In this document: positions 23,178-32,386 of the stretch, piece after piece
Layout: each line of letters opens with the position of its first letter
How positions within the stretch are numbered: the stretch's first letter is position 1
Source: Thiohalocapsa sp.
GTDB taxonomy: Bacteria; Pseudomonadota; Gammaproteobacteria; Chromatiales; Chromatiaceae
Direction: 5' to 3'
DNA: 39,693 nt
Assembly: GCA_021736785.1 (NCBI GenBank)
Contig: JAIPFF010000054.1
Coordinates: forward strand, 1 to 39,693
Made by a program: the position numbers and the translations under genes
The notes under the pieces: model-generated
What the model was told of the DNA's origin: nothing
Seen by the model: only the letters and a program-made list of their open reading frames with translations
Databases searched by the model: none

Positions 23178-23960
23178 TTAGAACGCAACGACGCGGACAA
23201 AACCGCGCAGCGTATCGGCAACGCTTTTGACGAATGTGGCCGATCCGGACCGCGGAACGATGACTTTATCGCTGCCGATCAATACCGGGTCGGTCAATTG
23301 GCCTTTCTCTATCTTCGCCAGATCAATGACGTAGGCGCCCACGGGTTGATCCGCTTGCTTGCGAAAGACGATCACCTCGCTCGTGTCGGCCAAGTCGGTG
23401 ACTCCCTCGGCATGCGCGATGGCTTCCATTAAAGTGGTCGTGCCGGTCAGCGGAAAGACGCCCGGCTTATTCACCGCCCCGCCCACCGTGACCTTCATGT
23501 TGGCGTATTCGGAAACGAAGATGTTCACTTGGGGGTTCTGCAAATAGTCCTGCTGCAACGCGGCCGCAATCTTGGCTTCGGCCTGCGCCGGCGTCAGTCC
23601 TGCCACCGCCACCGCCCCGATCAGCGGCATGACGATCCCTCCCGTTTCGTCCACGCGCTCCTGCGTGGACAACTCCTCCACCTGAAAGACGTCGACATGA
23701 AGCACGTCGCCGGGGGAAACCCTGTAAGTGGCTGTTCCGGCAGCCGCGTCGGGAATACCGACGACCGCGGGCACCAGCATGCCGCCGGTCTCCGCACCCT
23801 GGCCGGCCTGTGCCGGGGCCCCCGAAAATGCCGAGAGCGTGCCGGGCGAGGCGAGACTATTTGATGGGCCGGCGATGCCCGTAGTGGACGGCCTCGAACT
23901 GCAGGCGCCCAATGCCGACATGGCCAGGACGGAAAGAGCAATCCGCAATAGAGCGTCCAT
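23178..23960 (-). CDS. Wza-like outer-membrane polysaccharide export lipoprotein
   Basis: A 260-residue lipoprotein. The signal peptide ends in the lipobox SALGAC, with the lipidated Cys at residue 20. The poly-export domain starts with YRVSPGDVLHVDVFQVEEL and runs through GGIVMPLIGAVAVAGLTPAQAE. A SLBB-type part follows (MKVTVGGAVNKPGVFPLTG ... LMEAIAHAEGVTDLAD). It is shorter than E. coli Wza (which is near 380 residues), as in many gammaproteobacterial exopolysaccharide loci, so the C-terminal outer-membrane helix may be replaced: the last residues, FVKSVADTLRGFVRVVAF, are amphipathic. It is first in the operon that continues with the tyrosine kinase. Confidence 0.93.
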   Translation of the reverse strand: MDALLRIALSVLAMSALGACSSRPSTTGIAGPSNSLASPGTLSAFSGAPAQAGQGAETGGMLVPAVVGIPDAAAGTATYRVSPGDVLHVDVFQVEELSTQERVDETGGIVMPLIGAVAVAGLTPAQAEAKIAAALQQDYLQNPQVNIFVSEYANMKVTVGGAVNKPGVFPLTGTTTLMEAIAHAEGVTDLADTSEVIVFRKQADQPVGAYVIDLAKIEKGQLTDPVLIGSDKVIVPRSGSATFVKSVADTLRGFVRVVAF

Positions 23961-24423
23961 AGCTTGCTTCTCACTTCAGTCTTTGCGCTTCGACAACACG
24001 ACATCGGCGTTGAACCGAGCCCAACGCAGCGCCCGAGATGCATCGGAGCGCACGGCGTCAGTCTGATTGCGCGAATGGCCGCCACGGCCGACCGGCCTTG
24101 TGTGCGGTCGTGTCGATCATACAGCTTCCACCGGGCTGTGCGACGCCGAAATGGGCGCGTCGATACCGAAAAACTGCATTCTAGGGCTTTGCCTTAGGCC
24201 CGCTTAAGTGCATGACCCCATCCTGGCTCCGGTTCCGCTGCGGTTAGCCTATTGATCGTGCGATGCAGCATGACGCTTTGCGCCCGGGGTCGGCCTGGCG
24301 GTCTCACGTTTCGGCCATCTATTGCATTGATATAGGCGCAAAGCAGCGATAGCGGGCGGCGACGAGATGCTCTTCCCTCTTTGATGTACTTCCAATGCGT
24401 CGGGCTTATCCGGGGAGATCTTC
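23961..24423. promoter_or_regulatory. Divergent intergenic region of the exopolysaccharide locus
   Basis: 463 bases between the divergent export lipoprotein and the phosphatase gene. No gene is supported. It should hold the promoters of both main operons, but no strong sigma70 or sigma54 match stands out; the AT-richer stretch near 24318-24345 (ATTGCATTGATATAGG) is the best candidate for the plus-strand promoter. GGGGAG at 24413-24418 is the ribosome-binding site of the phosphatase. Confidence 0.45.
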
Positions 24424-25236
24424 GTGATCGATCTTCATTGCCACATGCTTGCGGGCATCGACGACGGTGCGCCAGACCTCTCGACCGCGCTCGCGATGGC
24501 CCGCCTCGCTGTTGCCGACGGCATTACGACGACGGCCTGTACGCCGCACATTTATCCCGGCCTTTACAAGAATACGACTGCGGGAATCTCTGCTGCGGTC
24601 GCTACCTTGAGGGAGGCGCTGGCCGAGGCGGGGATAGCGCTCGGGATTACTGACGGCGCTGACATTCAATTGGTCCCGGAGCTCGTGGACGGGCTACGTC
24701 GGGGCACGCATCCGACGCTGCACGGCTCGCGCTACTTCTTGCTCGAGCCGCCGCATCACACGGTGCCGGTGCGCTTTCAGCAAACGATTTTCGATGCCCT
24801 GGCTGCCGGCTTCGTGCCGGTGGTCACGCATCCGGAGCGGCTCACTTGGCTGGACAAGGAGCACTACGGCTGGATCGTTCGGGCGGCCGGGGATGGCGCT
24901 TGGATTCAGCTCACGGCCGGGGCGCTCGCGGGGCGCTTCGGAAGGTCTGCGCGCTATTGGGGAGAGAAGATGCTCGACGACGGCATTGTTCACCTGCTTG
25001 CGACCGACGCGCACGACGCGGTGCACCGGCCTCCGCTGCTCTCCGAAGGCCGCGATGCGGCGGCTGCACGTGTGGGTAAGGAGGAAGCTTGGTGGCTGGT
25101 GCGAGGCCGTCCGGAGGCCGTGCTCCGCGATGCCGAGCCGTCGTCGGTGCACGCGGCGCCGCTGTTTGATGACCTGGGCGGGCCGGTGCCTCGCGGGGCC
25201 GGCAAGCCGACTTGGCTGACGAGACTGTTTTCTTAG
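24424..25236 (+). CDS. CpsB/CapC-type PHP-domain tyrosine phosphatase
   Basis: A 270-residue manganese-dependent phosphatase of the PHP fold. Metal ligands are visible in MIDLHCHMLAGIDDGAPD (H-x-H at 5-7, D near 13), ACTPHIYPG, VVTHPERL and LLATDAHD. It starts with GTG at 24424 after a GGGGAG. It would remove phosphates from the tyrosine-rich tail of the Wzc-like kinase encoded divergently, and so control polymer assembly. It is the first gene of the plus-strand biosynthetic operon; the polymerase gene follows after 75 bases. Confidence 0.92.
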   Translation: MIDLHCHMLAGIDDGAPDLSTALAMARLAVADGITTTACTPHIYPGLYKNTTAGISAAVATLREALAEAGIALGITDGADIQLVPELVDGLRRGTHPTLHGSRYFLLEPPHHTVPVRFQQTIFDALAAGFVPVVTHPERLTWLDKEHYGWIVRAAGDGAWIQLTAGALAGRFGRSARYWGEKMLDDGIVHLLATDAHDAVHRPPLLSEGRDAAAARVGKEEAWWLVRGRPEAVLRDAEPSSVHAAPLFDDLGGPVPRGAGKPTWLTRLFS

Positions 25237-25311
25237 AGCGCCCCGATCGGGCGGGCCCCTGTGCTTAGCCGATCGCAAAGCCGGCGCCGCTGAGCGCCGC
25301 AGGAGTAATGA

Positions 25312-26832
25312 TTGATTACCCGGGCCGAAGCGAATCCGGAGCCGCATCCGTTCCACCGCGGTGCTTTCTCCTTGATCGTGCTTGCGCTGTTGCTGGCGCC
25401 CCTGTTTCGCGCCGGGGCCACGCCCATGGCGTCAATCGCACTGCAGCTGCTGGCGCTCGGAATGATCTTGGCGACCCTGTGGTCAGCGCCGCTCGCGCGC
25501 CTCACCCGCGCCGAGATCGTCGTGCTTGTCTTGCTCGCGCTTCTGCCGGTTGCCTATCTCGCGCCCGTGCCGATCTCGCTGATCGAGACCCTGCCGGGGC
25601 GGGCGACATACCTGGAAGGGCTCCGACTCTCCGGGCTGGATGGGCTAGATTCGCTGCCGGTGTCGGTCTATCCGTCGGCGACCTTGGCGGGCGGGCTTGC
25701 GCTCCTGTTGCCCATCGGTGTGTTTCTCGCCGTGCGTATCGTCGAGCACCGTCATGTGCTGTGGCTTGTACAACTGGTGCTGGCGGTCTGCGTGTTTCAG
25801 GCCATGCTCGGCTTGGTGCAATTCGGGACCGCGCAGAGCGGCGACATGCTGTTTGCCGTCCCCGGAGGGCACGCCGATTCGGCGACCGGCACCTACCCGA
25901 ACCACAATCATCTGGCCGGGCTACTCGAGATGGCCTTGCCCTTGGCGCTGGCTTTGCTCTTTTACTCGCTGCGGAGCGGAAGCACGGCGCGCGGCTATCC
26001 CGCTGGTCGGCGCATTGCGAGCAGGCTACCGCTGCATGTTAACCAAGCAGCGCTATACGGTTCGGTCGCACTGCTGATCGTCATCGGGCTGATCTTTACG
26101 CGCTCGCGTACCGGGATCCTCTTGGCGATGGTCGGCATCGTATCCAGCACCCTGCTGTTTGCCCGTCACCTGGGCAGCCGCAGCATTCTAGGCGCGACGG
26201 GTACGCTGGTTGCGCTTGTTCTCGGGGTCGGAATTGCCGTCGGTCTTGCGCCTGTTATGGACCGGTTCTCTATGGTCGGTGTCGTGGAAGACTTGCGCTT
26301 CGATATCTTCTCGGCATCCCTGATCGGGATTGGCCGAATGTTCCCGATCGGGAGTGGGCCGGCAACATACCCTGATGCCTTTGCCGCCTTCCAGCCCGTG
26401 GAGCTCGGCCGCGCATTCATCAACCGAGCCCATAGTGACTACCTGGAGTGGCTCTTCGATGTCGGGGTATTCGCGGCGCTGATTACCGGGTTGATCCTCC
26501 TCATCTACCTCAACCACTGGCGCCGGATTTACCGGCAACCGCAGTGGCACGCGGAGCGATTTATCCAAGTCGGCGCGGGAATAGGTGTTGCACTGATGGC
26601 GTTGCACGAGCTGCTGGATTACAACCTCTACATCCCGGCGAACCAGCTTGTTTTCGCCCTGCTGCTAGGCATATTTCTGCGGTCGCCGGACATCCCGTTA
26701 ATTCGCTCGGAACGAACCGAAGCAAGACGGGACAGGTATCAGCAATCGCGTGCCTCCCCAAAGGTAACGACGGCGGGTGCAGTCGAGGGAACCTCCATTC
26801 AAGAGCGGCAGATCGAGAATCCGTTCCGGTGA
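25312..26832 (+). CDS. O-antigen ligase/polymerase-type membrane protein (Wzy_C family), copy 1
   Basis: A 506-residue protein with about ten to twelve hydrophobic helices and a large periplasmic loop holding GTYPNHNHLAGLLEMALPLAL, the diagnostic motif of the O-antigen ligase (Wzy_C) family, and later FINRAHSDYLEWLFDVGV. It probably polymerises repeat units or ligates the polymer. The start is a TTG at 25312 with AGGAG at 25301-25305, 6 bases away; an ATG at 25308 lies in another frame and too close to that site. The C-terminal 60 residues are hydrophilic. It is second in the operon after the phosphatase. Confidence 0.88.
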   Translation: MITRAEANPEPHPFHRGAFSLIVLALLLAPLFRAGATPMASIALQLLALGMILATLWSAPLARLTRAEIVVLVLLALLPVAYLAPVPISLIETLPGRATYLEGLRLSGLDGLDSLPVSVYPSATLAGGLALLLPIGVFLAVRIVEHRHVLWLVQLVLAVCVFQAMLGLVQFGTAQSGDMLFAVPGGHADSATGTYPNHNHLAGLLEMALPLALALLFYSLRSGSTARGYPAGRRIASRLPLHVNQAALYGSVALLIVIGLIFTRSRTGILLAMVGIVSSTLLFARHLGSRSILGATGTLVALVLGVGIAVGLAPVMDRFSMVGVVEDLRFDIFSASLIGIGRMFPIGSGPATYPDAFAAFQPVELGRAFINRAHSDYLEWLFDVGVFAALITGLILLIYLNHWRRIYRQPQWHAERFIQVGAGIGVALMALHELLDYNLYIPANQLVFALLLGIFLRSPDIPLIRSERTEARRDRYQQSRASPKVTTAGAVEGTSIQERQIENPFR

Positions 26833-26893
26833 GCCCCGGCAAAAAATAGGTCAATCGGGCGACGTGTACGCGGCAACCTGCTAAGGGCGTGAT

Positions 26894-28390
26894 ATGTCTG
26901 CTGTAATCGAAGCGCTAACGCCGAGCAAAGTCTGGGTCGTTCCTCGACGCGGCATCGCGACGGTCTCGCTTGTACTCACCGATTTCGCCGCCCTTTTGCT
27001 CGCCGGTGCTACGGCGAATGTCTTGCATTGGCTCTATTTGGGCCCGAGTGAGCACCAATTGCTCGGCATCTGGCTCTTGCCGGTCGCAGAGCAACGCATT
27101 GCCGTCGCTCTTATTCTTCTTCTGATCGCGCAGGTGTGGTTTTGGGCATTAGGGCATTACACGCGACGACGTCCGTTTTGGGACGAACTGGCGGAGATTT
27201 TCAAGGTCATCGTCGGCTTGGCGTTGATTGATGCCGCGGTGTTGTATCTGCTCAAGCTACCGTTCTCGCGTGCGTGGTTTCTGGGCACGTGGCTGCTGAC
27301 CGTTCCGCTAATCCCCATGCTTCGCACCGGCACCAAACGCCTGTTGTTGCACTTTAGGGTCTGGCAGCGTCCGACCATTGTGTTGGGGGACGGCGACAAC
27401 GCCGCGGATGCCGTGGCCGCGATCAGAAGCGAGCCGCTGATGGGTATCGACGTCATCGGCGTCGCTCGCGTGACCTCGGCGCCGGCGCAAGAACGCCCGG
27501 AGCAACACATCATGGTCGGCCCCGCGCGCGTTCCTGTGATGCCGCTGAGCTCAGCTCTTCAGCTCTTGAGTGAGAGCCCGGAGAAGCCGTCGCTGGTCGT
27601 CGCGCTGGACAGAGAACTGGTCGCAAGCGAGGTGAAATTGATCCGCAAGCTGCAACGCATGTGCGGTGAAGTCAGTGTTGTCCCTCCACTCAGGGGCCTG
27701 CCGCTGTACGGAGCAAAGGTCAATCACTTCTTTCGCCATGACTTGTTTTTTCTAAGTCTAAGAAACCAATTGAGCCGGCACGGTGCTCGGCTCGTGAAGC
27801 GGACCTTCGATATTGTCGGCTCCGTTGTTCTCATCCTGCTGTGCGCCCCGTTCCTGATCTACTGTGCGGTTGGCATTGCGCTGGGCGGCGGCCCGGTGCT
27901 TTTTGCGCAGACGCGTATCGGGCAGAACGGGAAACCGTTTCACTGCTACAAGTTTCGCACCATGGTGAGGGATGCCGAGCAGGTATTGGCACGGCTGCTC
28001 GAAAGCAGCAGTCGAGCCCGCGCGGAGTGGCACACGGACCAGAAACTTCGCAATGACCCGAGAGTCACGCCCATCGGCCGATTTCTCCGAGCCTACAGTC
28101 TCGACGAGCTGCCCCAGCTGTGGAATGTCTTAACTGGCGAGATGAGCCTGGTTGGGCCGCGGCCCATCGTCGACAGCGAGCTATCGCGCTACGGTGACTT
28201 TGTTGACGAGTACCTCGCCATCCGGCCGGGAATGACGGGGCTTTGGCAGATCAGCGGGCGCAACGACTCGGGCTATGAGCAACGCGTATTCTTGGACTCG
28301 TGGTACGTGAAAAACTGGTCGCTTTGGTATGATCTCGTCATTCTGATGAAGACGTTTAGTGTGGTGCTGAAGCGAGAAGGCGCGTATTGA
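26894..28390 (+). CDS. wbaP: WbaP-type undecaprenyl-phosphate sugar phosphotransferase
   Basis: A 498-residue polyprenyl phosphoglycosyltransferase that would start each repeat unit by moving a sugar phosphate onto undecaprenyl phosphate. Four or five N-terminal helices (about residues 20-145) are followed by a cytoplasmic Rossmann-like part ([12 protein letters not shown] near 156) and the catalytic domain from about 298: [20 protein letters not shown] re-entrant helix, [39 protein letters not shown] with PRP, and [15 protein letters not shown]. The full-length, large form argues for WbaP rather than the short PglC type. The sugar (galactose or glucose) cannot be told. Confidence 0.92.
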   Translation: MSAVIEALTPSKVWVVPRRGIATVSLVLTDFAALLLAGATANVLHWLYLGPSEHQLLGIWLLPVAEQRIAVALILLLIAQVWFWALGHYTRRRPFWDELAEIFKVIVGLALIDAAVLYLLKLPFSRAWFLGTWLLTVPLIPMLRTGTKRLLLHFRVWQRPTIVLGDGDNAADAVAAIRSEPLMGIDVIGVARVTSAPAQERPEQHIMVGPARVPVMPLSSALQLLSESPEKPSLVVALDRELVASEVKLIRKLQRMCGEVSVVPPLRGLPLYGAKVNHFFRHDLFFLSLRNQLSRHGARLVKRTFDIVGSVVLILLCAPFLIYCAVGIALGGGPVLFAQTRIGQNGKPFHCYKFRTMVRDAEQVLARLLESSSRARAEWHTDQKLRNDPRVTPIGRFLRAYSLDELPQLWNVLTGEMSLVGPRPIVDSELSRYGDFVDEYLAIRPGMTGLWQISGRNDSGYEQRVFLDSWYVKNWSLWYDLVILMKTFSVVLKREGAY

Positions 28391-28457
28391 GCTTTGACAG
28401 CGCTTGCTGCCCACATGGCTGGTGGAATAGTCCAATAACGTATGGGGAGGTGGTCGG

Positions 28458-29381
28458 GTGAGTCTGCGGGCAGAGGGCACAAACGACTATCTACCGAATT
28501 TGATCATAGCCGGCGTACCGAAGGCGGGAACAACTTCTATTCACGGGTGGCTGTCGGACCATCCGATGGCTTTGGGCTCCTACCCCAAGGAAACCAATTT
28601 CTTCGTCGATCGGGGCGCCCACATGTTCGATCCGTCCAGGCATATCGACCGCGGGCTGAGCGCATATAAGAGGTGCTTTCGTGCCAAGCTCTGCACTGTG
28701 CCGTCGGTGGTGTTCGAGGCAACTCCGTCGTACGTATACCAGCAAACGGCTCTTCAGCGTTTGCCGGAACTGCCCGGCAGACCTCATTTTGTTTTTGTCG
28801 TGCGCGAGCCGGCCAGCCAGATCTACTCTTTGTTCAGTTATTGCAAGAATAATTGGAATTGGATACCGCCGGACATGTCGTTCGACGCGTTCGTCGAAGC
28901 GGTTCGCGAGGGCAACAAGGAATTTCGCGGGAATGAGTTGCTACGGCATGCATTGCGTAACGCGCGCTATGTGGATCAGCTGGAGGCTTGGGCGGAACGT
29001 GCCGGTCGGGCTCGCATGCAGGTGCGGCTGTTCGAGGAGCTACGTTCCGATCCCAAGCGCTTTATGAAAAGCCTGGCAGCGTCTATGGGGTTGGATGCAG
29101 GCTTCTACGAGGAGTACGAGTTCCGGAAAGCGAATGAAGGTTATCGGGTCAAGAGCCGCGTGGTGCAGCAAGTCAACATTGCCCTTCGGGGAAGAATGCC
29201 GGATGGTAGTATTTACCGGTTTGCGCGTCGGCTATACCGGTTCCTGAATACATCTACCCCGCAAGAACCTGACGAGAGGGAGCGCGAGACGCTGGAGGGG
29301 TTGCGATTGGAATATCGCGACGCAAACACGCGACTCGCGGAGGCGTTCGACCTCGATCTCTCGGCTTGGGGTAGCAGGTAG
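28458..29381 (+). CDS. Sulfotransferase 1 (exopolysaccharide modification)
   Basis: A 307-residue PAPS-dependent sulfotransferase. The 5'-phosphosulfate loop is GVPKAGTTSIHGWL (residues 19-32), and the 3'-phosphate-binding strand and helix FVFVVREPASQIYSLF (111-126) carry R116 and S120. It starts with GTG at 28458, 7 bases after GGGGAGG. Set between the initiating transferase and a glycosyltransferase, it most likely sulfates a sugar of the polymer or its lipid-linked precursor. The acceptor is unknown. The donor PAPS must come from genes outside this window. Confidence 0.9.
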   Translation: MSLRAEGTNDYLPNLIIAGVPKAGTTSIHGWLSDHPMALGSYPKETNFFVDRGAHMFDPSRHIDRGLSAYKRCFRAKLCTVPSVVFEATPSYVYQQTALQRLPELPGRPHFVFVVREPASQIYSLFSYCKNNWNWIPPDMSFDAFVEAVREGNKEFRGNELLRHALRNARYVDQLEAWAERAGRARMQVRLFEELRSDPKRFMKSLAASMGLDAGFYEEYEFRKANEGYRVKSRVVQQVNIALRGRMPDGSIYRFARRLYRFLNTSTPQEPDERERETLEGLRLEYRDANTRLAEAFDLDLSAWGSR

Positions 29382-29428
29382 TGGATACACTTTGCCTAAG
29401 ACGGCTCACCCTATTTGGACGCTAAGAC

Positions 29429-30604
29429 ATGTCTCGCAGGATTTGCCTGATGCTGGAAACTGGCGGTGGCGGCGCGGGTCGGCACGTTCTGGACTTGAGC
29501 CATGGACTGGTCCGGCGGGGCTATGATGTGACGGTTGTCTATTCGAAAGGTCGCGCGGAACGAGATTTCTTGGAGAAGCTCGACGCGTTGCCGTGCGAGG
29601 CGTTGGCCGTACCGATGCAACGCGAGCTCGGCGTTTCGGATGCGGTCGCACTTCGACGAGTCACGATGATCCTCGATCAGAGGGAACCATTCTCCATTGT
29701 CCATGCACATAGCTCGAAGGCCGGAGCGTTGTCCCGGCTGAGCACGGCTCCTCGTCAGGCCGTTCGCGTGTATACACCGCATGCGTTCCGGACGCTCGAT
29801 CCTGCGCTTGGACCAGTAGGGCGCCTGGCGTTTGGGCTGATCGAGCGCGGTTTGGCGCGATGGCGGACGGACGGGGTGATTGCGGTTTCTTTCCAAGAGT
29901 ATACCCATGCGCTGCGGCTAGGCGTGCCGAAGCAGAAGCTGCACATGGTGCACAACGGTGTCGGCGTCCCGCCGCCTGCATCGCGCGTGGCGTTGCGCCG
30001 ACGCTTTGCGCTCGAGGATGACGACGTTGTGTTTGGCTTCGTGGGCAGGCTATGCAAGCAAAAGGCGCCGGAGCGGTTAGTCCGTGCCTTCGCGGAGGTC
30101 ATCCGCGCCGTGCCGAACGCGCGCCTGGTCCTGCTCGGCAGCGGCGACCAGGCAGATGCGCTGCGGAACCTGATCATCGAGCACGAATTGGCCGGCCGCG
30201 TGACCCTGACCTCAGACATTGATGGTTGGACGTTGATGCGGGCCTTCGATGTCTTCGTGCTGCCGAGTCGGTACGAAGCCATGCCCTATGTGCTGCTCGA
30301 GGCAGCCAGTGTTGGCTTACCGATTATCGCGACCGATGTCGGCGGTGTGTCCGCGGTCGTATCGCAATTGGAGAATGGAGTCGTGGTCGCCAATACGGAG
30401 GAGAAATCGAGCTTGGCTGCGGCAATGGTGTTGTTGGCTAAACCGGATGTCCGGAAACGTATGTCGGCCGCTGCAATGACTCGGCTGCCCTTGTTCTCGC
30501 TCGAGCGCATGCTCGACGAAACGGAGCGCGTTTATGATCGCTGCAGGGCGAACAAGCGCAAGCGACAGCAATCAGTGCCGGAACGATGGCCGATTTCGAC
30601 CTAG
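29429..30604 (+). CDS. GT4-type glycosyltransferase 1
   Basis: A 391-residue GT-B glycosyltransferase of family 4. The N-terminal glycine-rich loop is ETGGGGAGRHVLDLSHGL (residues 10-27), HAHSSKAGAL follows at about 102, and the donor domain opens with FVGRLCKQKAPE (214-225). The E-x7-E donor site is E293 to E301 in SRYEAMPYVLLEA. It should add a sugar to the lipid-linked repeat unit on the cytoplasmic face. Its end overlaps the methyltransferase gene by 19 bases, a sign of an operon. Confidence 0.94.
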   Translation: MSRRICLMLETGGGGAGRHVLDLSHGLVRRGYDVTVVYSKGRAERDFLEKLDALPCEALAVPMQRELGVSDAVALRRVTMILDQREPFSIVHAHSSKAGALSRLSTAPRQAVRVYTPHAFRTLDPALGPVGRLAFGLIERGLARWRTDGVIAVSFQEYTHALRLGVPKQKLHMVHNGVGVPPPASRVALRRRFALEDDDVVFGFVGRLCKQKAPERLVRAFAEVIRAVPNARLVLLGSGDQADALRNLIIEHELAGRVTLTSDIDGWTLMRAFDVFVLPSRYEAMPYVLLEAASVGLPIIATDVGGVSAVVSQLENGVVVANTEEKSSLAAAMVLLAKPDVRKRMSAAAMTRLPLFSLERMLDETERVYDRCRANKRKRQQSVPERWPIST

Positions 30605-31392
30605 CGATGGGGGAGCCCGAGCGGCAGGCGAATCTCCGCGCCTTCGACGCGGGGGATCGGGTGCATGCCCGCCTCTATCCCGACTATGCGGCTGGCGCTT
30701 TTGCTCCGGACGCCCATTTCGTTCTGTTCTTCGGTCGCGTCAACGCCCTGGTGTCGCAGGAAAGCGTCGTGCTCGACTTCGGAGCGGGGCGGGGGAAGCT
30801 CCAGCACATCGAGACAGGCTGGAAGAAGGAGCTGTGTAGTTTGAGAGGGCGCTGTCGCCGTCTGATCGGTGTCGATGTCGACCCGGTGGTCATGGAAAAT
30901 TCCATGACCGACGAGAACTATGTCATCGACGCGGATGGCCGCATTCCACTGCCTGACGACTCGGTGGACCTGGTGATGGCGTGGGCAGTGCTGGAGCATG
31001 TCACGACGCCGGAAACGACGGCCCGAGAGCTCGATCGCGTGCTGAAGCCGGGTGGCTGGATCTGCGCGTGGACGCCGAACAAATGGGGCTATGTCGGTAT
31101 CGGCGCGAGACTTGTTCCGAATCGCTTGCACGCACCCTTGCTGCGAAAAATCGGCATCGATAGGCGGCGTGACGAAGACGTCTTCCCGGTTGCTTATAAG
31201 ATGAATACGCGCTCGGTTCTGAAGCGTTTGTTCCCGCCTACTCGCTACGAGCATCATGTGGCCTTGCGCAACGGGCCGCCGGGTTATCACGGCGGTAGCT
31301 TGATCCTCGCTCGGTTGGTGCATCTCTACGGTGCGGTGATGCCGCCGGCAGGCCGGTCGATGCTGCACGCCTTCCTGAGGAAAACGCGGTGA
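30586..31392 (+). CDS. SAM-dependent methyltransferase
   Basis: A 268-residue class I methyltransferase. Motif I is VLDFGAGRGK (62-71), the acidic strand end is LIGVDVDPVV (about 94), then IPLPDDSVDLVMAWAVLEHV and LKPGGWICAWTPN. The C-terminal 100 residues are specific to a subgroup found in polysaccharide loci. It overlaps the glycosyltransferase by 19 bases and the next sulfotransferase by 4 bases. It probably methylates a sugar or the chain end, which may stop elongation; which of these is not shown by the sequence. Confidence 0.88.
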   Translation: MADFDLAMGEPERQANLRAFDAGDRVHARLYPDYAAGAFAPDAHFVLFFGRVNALVSQESVVLDFGAGRGKLQHIETGWKKELCSLRGRCRRLIGVDVDPVVMENSMTDENYVIDADGRIPLPDDSVDLVMAWAVLEHVTTPETTARELDRVLKPGGWICAWTPNKWGYVGIGARLVPNRLHAPLLRKIGIDRRRDEDVFPVAYKMNTRSVLKRLFPPTRYEHHVALRNGPPGYHGGSLILARLVHLYGAVMPPAGRSMLHAFLRKTR

Positions 31393-32198
31393 CTGCGCGG
31401 CACTTCGCCGGCGCGACCCCGACGATTTCCCGGATCAAGCAAGTCAGGACGCGCCTGCTGGACAAACTATCGCCTCAGCGGGTTGTCTTCCATCACGTAC
31501 CGAAGTGCGGGGGCACGTCGGTGGGTGCTGCGCTGCGACGGCGCTATTTTCTCAGTCAAGCGACGGTACGTCCGGAGCAAAGCTTTCTTGCCTATCAGGC
31601 GTTTACGGGCCGAGCGGATCGCGAGCAACTGCTGGTCGACGTGATCGGCTTCAGGCAACAAATGATGCTGTACTGGCTTTTCGAAGATGTGAGATGCATC
31701 TCGTTGCATGTCCCGTTCAGCAACGCGGCTTATGAGCGGTTCGGCGACCGTTATACGTTCATTACGATCCTGCGCGAGCCCGTGTCGCGCTTCATCTCGC
31801 ACTATTGCTGGAGCTACGGCAGGCCGGATGCTCACGGGAGGATCGAGGAACCTCTCGGCGAGTTCCTCGACACGCCGCGCGCGAAGCGGCTGGGCTCGAC
31901 TTACGTCGAGTACTTTTGCGGTTTCTCCCCCGAGCGCGATCTGTCTTCGGACAACGCGGTGGACGCGGCCATCTCGAACTTGCGGCGGTTCGACGTGGTC
32001 GGGACGTTATCGAAGTTGGATCGCTTCGAGTCCGACATTGCAACTAGGCTCGGAATTCGGCTCAAGATCGGCCACCGAAACAAAAGTGATCGTGCCCGTA
32101 CCGATGTCGAGCGTCGCTTGACGCCCGAGATCCGAAGTCAAATAACGGAGCTCTGCGCGCCGGACATCGCTGTCTGGCGGGCATGCAACGGTCTGTAA
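31389..32198 (+). CDS. Sulfotransferase 2 (sulfotransferase family 2-like)
   Basis: A 269-residue sulfotransferase of a different branch from the first. The 5'-loop is FHHVPKCGGTSVGAALRRRY (34-53), typical of family 2 carbohydrate sulfotransferases with HxPKxGGTS, and the 3'-phosphate site is TILREPVSRFISHY (126-139). GTG at 31389 overlaps the methyltransferase stop (GTGA). It is last in the plus-strand operon. Two unlike sulfotransferases suggest two sulfated positions or one for the polymer and one for another acceptor. Confidence 0.9.
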   Translation: MTARHFAGATPTISRIKQVRTRLLDKLSPQRVVFHHVPKCGGTSVGAALRRRYFLSQATVRPEQSFLAYQAFTGRADREQLLVDVIGFRQQMMLYWLFEDVRCISLHVPFSNAAYERFGDRYTFITILREPVSRFISHYCWSYGRPDAHGRIEEPLGEFLDTPRAKRLGSTYVEYFCGFSPERDLSSDNAVDAAISNLRRFDVVGTLSKLDRFESDIATRLGIRLKIGHRNKSDRARTDVERRLTPEIRSQITELCAPDIAVWRACNGL

Positions 32199-32386
32199 GG
32201 CCGCGGTAAACGTCACGGGAAACGTCACGGGAAACGCTCACTCGGACGAAAACGGTGGATCGGTCGTCGAGCACTGCAAGTCCTACGCGTGTCAATCACG
32301 CGACAATCAAGCGCCTCCGTCGGCCGTTTAACCCAACCGCCATGTTGGGCGACCTCGGTGTGCCGAATCACGGGCTGCGCTGCGGG
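32199..32386. other. Convergent intergenic region
   Basis: 188 bases between two convergent operons. A 12-bp direct repeat, AAACGTCACGGG, occurs twice (32208-32231) with a third partial copy. No clear terminator hairpin with a T tract is seen. Confidence 0.5.

Noticed and set aside
21179-23230. 683-codon plus-strand open frame
   Set aside because: It is the antisense shadow of the Wzc-like gene, whose motifs are complete on the minus strand.
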